Origin: Dama dama
Taxonomy: Eukaryota > Chordata > Mammalia > Artiodactyla > Cervidae
Direction of reading: 5' to 3'
DNA length: 64,000 bases
Assembly (NCBI RefSeq): GCF_033118175.1
Contig: NC_083701.1
Location: forward strand, 50,667,001 to 50,731,000
The notes under the pieces were generated by a model that did not search any database, had not been told where the DNA came from, and was given only the letters and a program-made list of their open reading frames with translations. Positions 60,141 through 64,000 of the stretch are shown piece after piece; position 1 is the first letter of the stretch, and each line of letters opens with the position of its first letter. Position numbers and translations under genes: made by a program.

Positions 60141-62339
60141 ACTAAATAGTCTGAATTTTCATATCATATATTTTTCATTTTATAGTCTGGAATTAACAAA
60201 AAGTATTTAATATGGAAAATGAAACATATCTAAAGACTCAAACCAGCCAGGGTATGACTTCTAGGTATTTCTAGACTTCTGTAGAAAATGGGGCAGATGA
60301 TAATGACAAAGCTTATTAAAGAGGCTGAAAAAAAAGCACAAAATAAGTGCATACCTTGAGCCAGTTCAGCTTTAGCCATATTTCCCTTTACAGTTTATTA
60401 TTTCCATTTATACCTATGTTGCTCACTATGTATGTATCACTGAAAGATTCTAAATCATTAAACATGTTGCTTTGCATTTTATTATAACTTCACTCATAAA
60501 TGCAGACAAAAAAATACAAGGAAAAAATGCTTTCAAAGGAAAGACTGAAACAGTGAAATTTTCATTTATTTGTTTACTACACAGGTTACCTAAAAAATGC
60601 TTAAACCAAAATGCTACATTCCAATTAATTGGAATCTGACTGAGCCTCTTGTAAAGGGCATCTATGTAAAGAGAAAATGACACAACTTCAGAAACTTACT
60701 TGGAACTTCTTGAGTTATTGTGATTTTTACACCTATTAAATGGGTGCTATTTATTAGAATTATCAGAAAGGCTATAGTATATCAAATGTTATGTTGAGAA
60801 TTCTGAAATATTGAACAGCTTTACACTGAAATTCTAGAAAACACAAAAATATGAAGCATAAAAGACTAAATAGGCTGTTGTAAAATTCCATTTGTAGACA
60901 AGACTTTAGTCAGCAGGTAATAATTTTAGGAAAAACATGTTGAACACTAAATTTTATTTAAATGGAGCAGTTTGGGGAATTTTTTAAAAGGATTTTTGTG
61001 CTGTGTATTATTTTTTTATAGGAAAAGATCACTTGAGGAGAGGATATGCATTAGAGCTCTGAAGAAAATAACCTAAAAAAAAAATGTCTGAAAAATTGCT
61101 AAGGCTGCAGAAAGCTTGATCTCTGAAACTGCTAAGAAAGGAGTCCATGATTGGAAATACTATGCCAAAGATTAAACCCTCAACTTTTTAGAAACTTCAT
61201 AAGTCTATGTGTCAGACCATGGAGCATACAGCATTTTGCTTGCATGTAGAAGTAGTCAGCCTTATAGCAAATACCAAACAAAAGGACAGTCATCTTTAAG
61301 AGTTAATAGAATTCATTCCAACAAAATTGACAGTGTGAAGATTACTTTGACATTACTTTGACAGAGAGAAAGTAGCAGCACTCAATATGATGGTAAATAA
61401 CAAAAGCATTAGTGTGGGTGGGCTGCTGAAAAGGACAGTAGACACAAGTAAAACTGAATTGGGGAGAAAAATGAATAATATTGTAAAATCATTATCAATA
61501 TTGGCCCATGTAACTGTCTCACAGAAACTACACTCAGAACAAATCATTAATGTCAGAATTCCCTGGAACCTAAATAAAATTTTAATTCATTAATGTATTT
61601 GATTTAAAGAGAATCTTATTTTTGGTGTTTTATGATTAGATACATAAGAATAAAAATGTATTTTCCAAATGTTATTTAAAGTTTTATTTATAGCAAAGTT
61701 TTATATTTAAAGCAAAGATAATTTTCTTTACTGTTGATTTGTTTGGGATTTATACAAATGTCAGATAATGTCTCTGCTTGTCTCAGTGGTTTTTACAGAT
61801 TTTCAGAATCTACTGCAGCAATGAAATTTATCAGGAAAACCTCAATAAGTAGTTTAAATAATTGAATCAAAATAATTTTAAAAGACTTTATGCTCAAATA
61901 GTAGTATAATCACAAAATATATTCAGTAAGATACCTAAAATTTGTATAATGGATTTTCCTATCTCCTATGTGATAAAGAATATACACTATAAATGTAAAT
62001 GTAGATGTGTCATGTGCATAAAATTGCTAATGATAAAAGATCACTATTTCCTGTGAAAAATAAAACTGAAACAAACCAATAAAATTGTTACAACAGTCCC
62101 CCCAAATTACTAATAATACCACTTCCTTAGAACGTGAAGGAAAACACAAAAACATTCTTGCCTTAATTCATATATATATGCATTTTCTGTTAGACATACT
62201 TTTCTAATACTTTCAAAATTCACATTTGATTTCAAAAATTCCAAAGACAAAATATGCCATTATTTTTATCAAAGCATATAGCTACAAATTAGGTTGTCAT
62301 TCAATCTAGTCATCATTAATCTTCATAAGGAATGCAAGG

Positions 62340-63064
62340 AGCCAGTAACAATTCAGCAAACATTTGTAGAATGTGTAGTATATGCTAAATCTCACATAGA
62401 AAATAACATGTAGACAGTTTTTACCTTATGAATTAAAGATGAGCAGACACCTGAAAGGAATATTTAAATAAAATACAGTAAGGAAAGTGACAGAGATAGG
62501 CAAAAGTTGCTATGGATATCAGGGGGTTCTGGAGAGAGCTGCCATAGAGCCCAGGCTGAAAATTTCTAGGAAAACTCCCTAGTTTGTGCTCAGTCACTCT
62601 GTCATTTCTGACTCTTTGTGACCCCACAGACTGTAGTGGCCAGATGCCTCTGTTCATGGGAGTTTCCAGGCAAGAATACTGGAGTGGATTGCCATTTCCT
62701 TCTCCAGGCGATCTCGACCCAGGGATGGAACCCACATCTTTTGAGTCTCCTGCATTGGCAGGAGGATTCTTAACCACTGGAAACTCCCTGGAGGCAGTGA
62801 TGAATCTTGAGATATAAGAAAGAGTTACATAGATGTAGAAGGGAAACAGACATTTCAGGAAAAACAAATAGGAGGCATAAAGGCATGTTAATACAAGGAA
62901 CAACTAAATAATTATTTGAGTGTAAATTACGTGTCTAGATTGGTAGTTGATCCAAATGGAAAAGTTGCAAGGGTTAAGACATGAAAGCTGTACCGGAGTC
63001 GGGGCATTATCTTTTAGGCAATGTGAAGTACCAGCAGACTTTTATGCATGGGTGTAATCTGATT
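62340..63064 (+). mobile_element. L2 LINE 3' region, interrupted by SINEs
   Basis: 'caattcagcaaacatttgta' and 'tatgctaaatctcacataga' at 62340-62400 and 'gggtgtaatctgatt' near 63064 are the two ends of a diverged L2. It is interrupted by a Bov-tA at 62581-62780 and may continue beyond the SINE at 63065. Confidence 0.5.
62581..62780 (-). mobile_element. Bov-tA SINE
   Basis: Antisense copy with small internal losses (CCAGGCGATCTCGACCCAGG). Flanked by AAACTCCCT at 62572-62580 and 62781-62789, a likely 9-11-bp target duplication. Confidence 0.92.
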
Positions 63065-63271
63065 GGGCTTCCCCAGTGGCTTAGCAGCAAAGAATCCATC
63101 TGCAGTGCAGGAGATGCGGGTTCAGTCCCTTGGTGGAGAAGATACCCTGGAAGAGGGCATGGCAACCCACTCCAGTATTCTTGCCTGGAAAACCCCATGG
63201 ATAGAGGATCCTGGCAGGCTATAGCCAATAGGGTCGCAAAGACTCAGACACAACTGAAGAGACTGAGCACA
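63065..63271 (+). mobile_element. Bov-tA SINE
   Basis: Sense full-length copy from GGGCTTCCCCAGTGGCTTAG to GAAGAGACTGAGCACA. Flanked by TAAT(C/A)TGATT at 63055-63064 and 63272-63281. Confidence 0.93.
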
Positions 63272-63498
63272 TAATATGATTAGGTATTTTTACTGGAAAG
63301 ATGAATTGGCGGAAATAGATTATACTGTGTGTGTCCTCAATCACTTAGTCATGTCTGACTATGCTAGATTATACTAGAGGCATGATAAACAAACCAAAAA
63401 AAAAACATTAATTCTGGAGGCATTTAAGAGTCAGATCTAAAAATGTGGTATTAGAGAAGAAAAGATAGAGTGAAAATATCTATGTGTGGATGGATAAT

Positions 63499-63716
63499 GA
63501 AGTGAAGTGAAGTGAAGTCACTCAGTCGTGTCTGACTCTTTGCGACCCCATGGTCTGTAGCCTACCAGGATCCTCAGGCCATGGGATTTTCCAGGCAAGA
63601 ATACTGGAGTGGGTTGCCATTTCCTTCTCCAGGGGATCTTCCCGACCCAGGGATTGAACCTGGTTGTCCCGCATTGTAGGCAGACACTTTACCATCTGAG
63701 CTACCAGGGAAGCCCA
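63499..63716 (-). mobile_element. Bov-tA SINE with (GAAGT)n tail
   Basis: Antisense full-length copy. The left end is a GAAGTGAAGTGAAGTGAAGT run, the right end TGAGCTACCAGGGAAGCCC. A very short SINE scrap (TCACTTAGTCATGTCTGACT, near 63340-63360) lies just upstream. Confidence 0.93.
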
Positions 63717-64000
63717 TGATCAAACAATCTAGGAATATAGGAGAAATTTGAGTTAAGGTTTGGGTATATTGGATATTCTGTGTTTGATGTACCCATAGGC
63801 TATCAGGTAGAGATAATTAGTAAGCACTTGGGGATATGGTTTAGAATTAAGCAGGGAAATCTGCTGGAGATGATAGGAAAAAGGAGTTATCAGTATGTAA
63901 GTGGAAGATAAAGTAACAATTTGGATATGGTCAACAGGAAGAATGTAATAGAGTATAAATTAGAGATGATTATGGAAGTAATTCAGGAAAATACCAAAAT

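Larger units (their letters stand above)
58712..64000 (+). other. CSMD3: CSMD3 intron (partial), downstream of the last sushi exon
   Basis: Intron continuing beyond the window. It contains a BovB 3' end (58988-59245), a small L2-like patch (60010-60140) and an L2 interrupted by SINEs (62340-63750). 59246-60009 and 60141-62339 are AT-rich without recognisable features. Confidence 0.85.

Noticed and set aside
1..64000. Possible CRISPR array, endogenous retrovirus, or novel multi-gene system
   Set aside because: No regularly spaced repeats with unique spacers, no LTR pair or gag/pol/env-like frames that I recognise, and no second gene. The window is explained by one mammalian gene and its intronic repeats.

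Overview
This window is ruminant (most likely bovid) nuclear DNA. The main evidence is the repeat content: many BovB (RTE) LINE copies, many tRNA-derived Bov-tA/Bov-A SINEs, and a young ruminant-type L1. These sit on an AT-rich background with older mammalian MIR, L2 and L1M relics. There are no operons, no prokaryotic signals, no CRISPR array, and I recognise no endogenous retrovirus.

One gene can be supported: five internal exons on the + strand of a giant CUB/sushi adhesion-type membrane protein. I identify it as CSMD3 from its residues, as recalled; CSMD1 and CSMD2 differ at many positions. The exons are 6205-6361 (end of one CUB domain), 29441-29632 (sushi), 35535-35661 plus 37373-37575 (one complete CUB split by an intron), and 58520-58711 (sushi). 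All junctions are GT/AG. The five exons join into one open frame of 871 nt, and domain borders fall at phase 1, as expected for shuffled extracellular modules. The window starts and ends inside the gene, so the first half of the first CUB and everything after the last sushi lie outside.

Layout. 1-6204: intron with two opposed BovB fragments and one SINE. 6362-29440 (about 23 kb intron): holds a nearly complete but dead sense-strand L1 (12299-19757, with an 11-bp target duplication), then a dense transposon nest at 21.4-26.0 kb that has chopped up an older L1. 29633-35534: intron with a long antisense BovB carrying a second tiny BovB insertion. 35662-37372: short intron with a MIR and a probable DNA-transposon relic. 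37576-58519 (about 21 kb intron): SINEs, MIRs, old L1 pieces and a BovB with recognisable reverse transcriptase. 58712-64000: intron with a BovB tail and an L2 interrupted by several SINEs.

I found no undescribed biological system. The observations most worth checking are structural: a pair of near-identical L1 3' ends in inverted orientation, inverted BovB copies flanking the first sushi exon (possible double-stranded pre-mRNA or circular RNA), nested insertions with clean target duplications, and a small hairpin/repeat cluster near 47.5 kb. Repeat family names come from sequence recognition without a database, so repeat borders are approximate (about 10-30 bp) unless a target duplication is stated.
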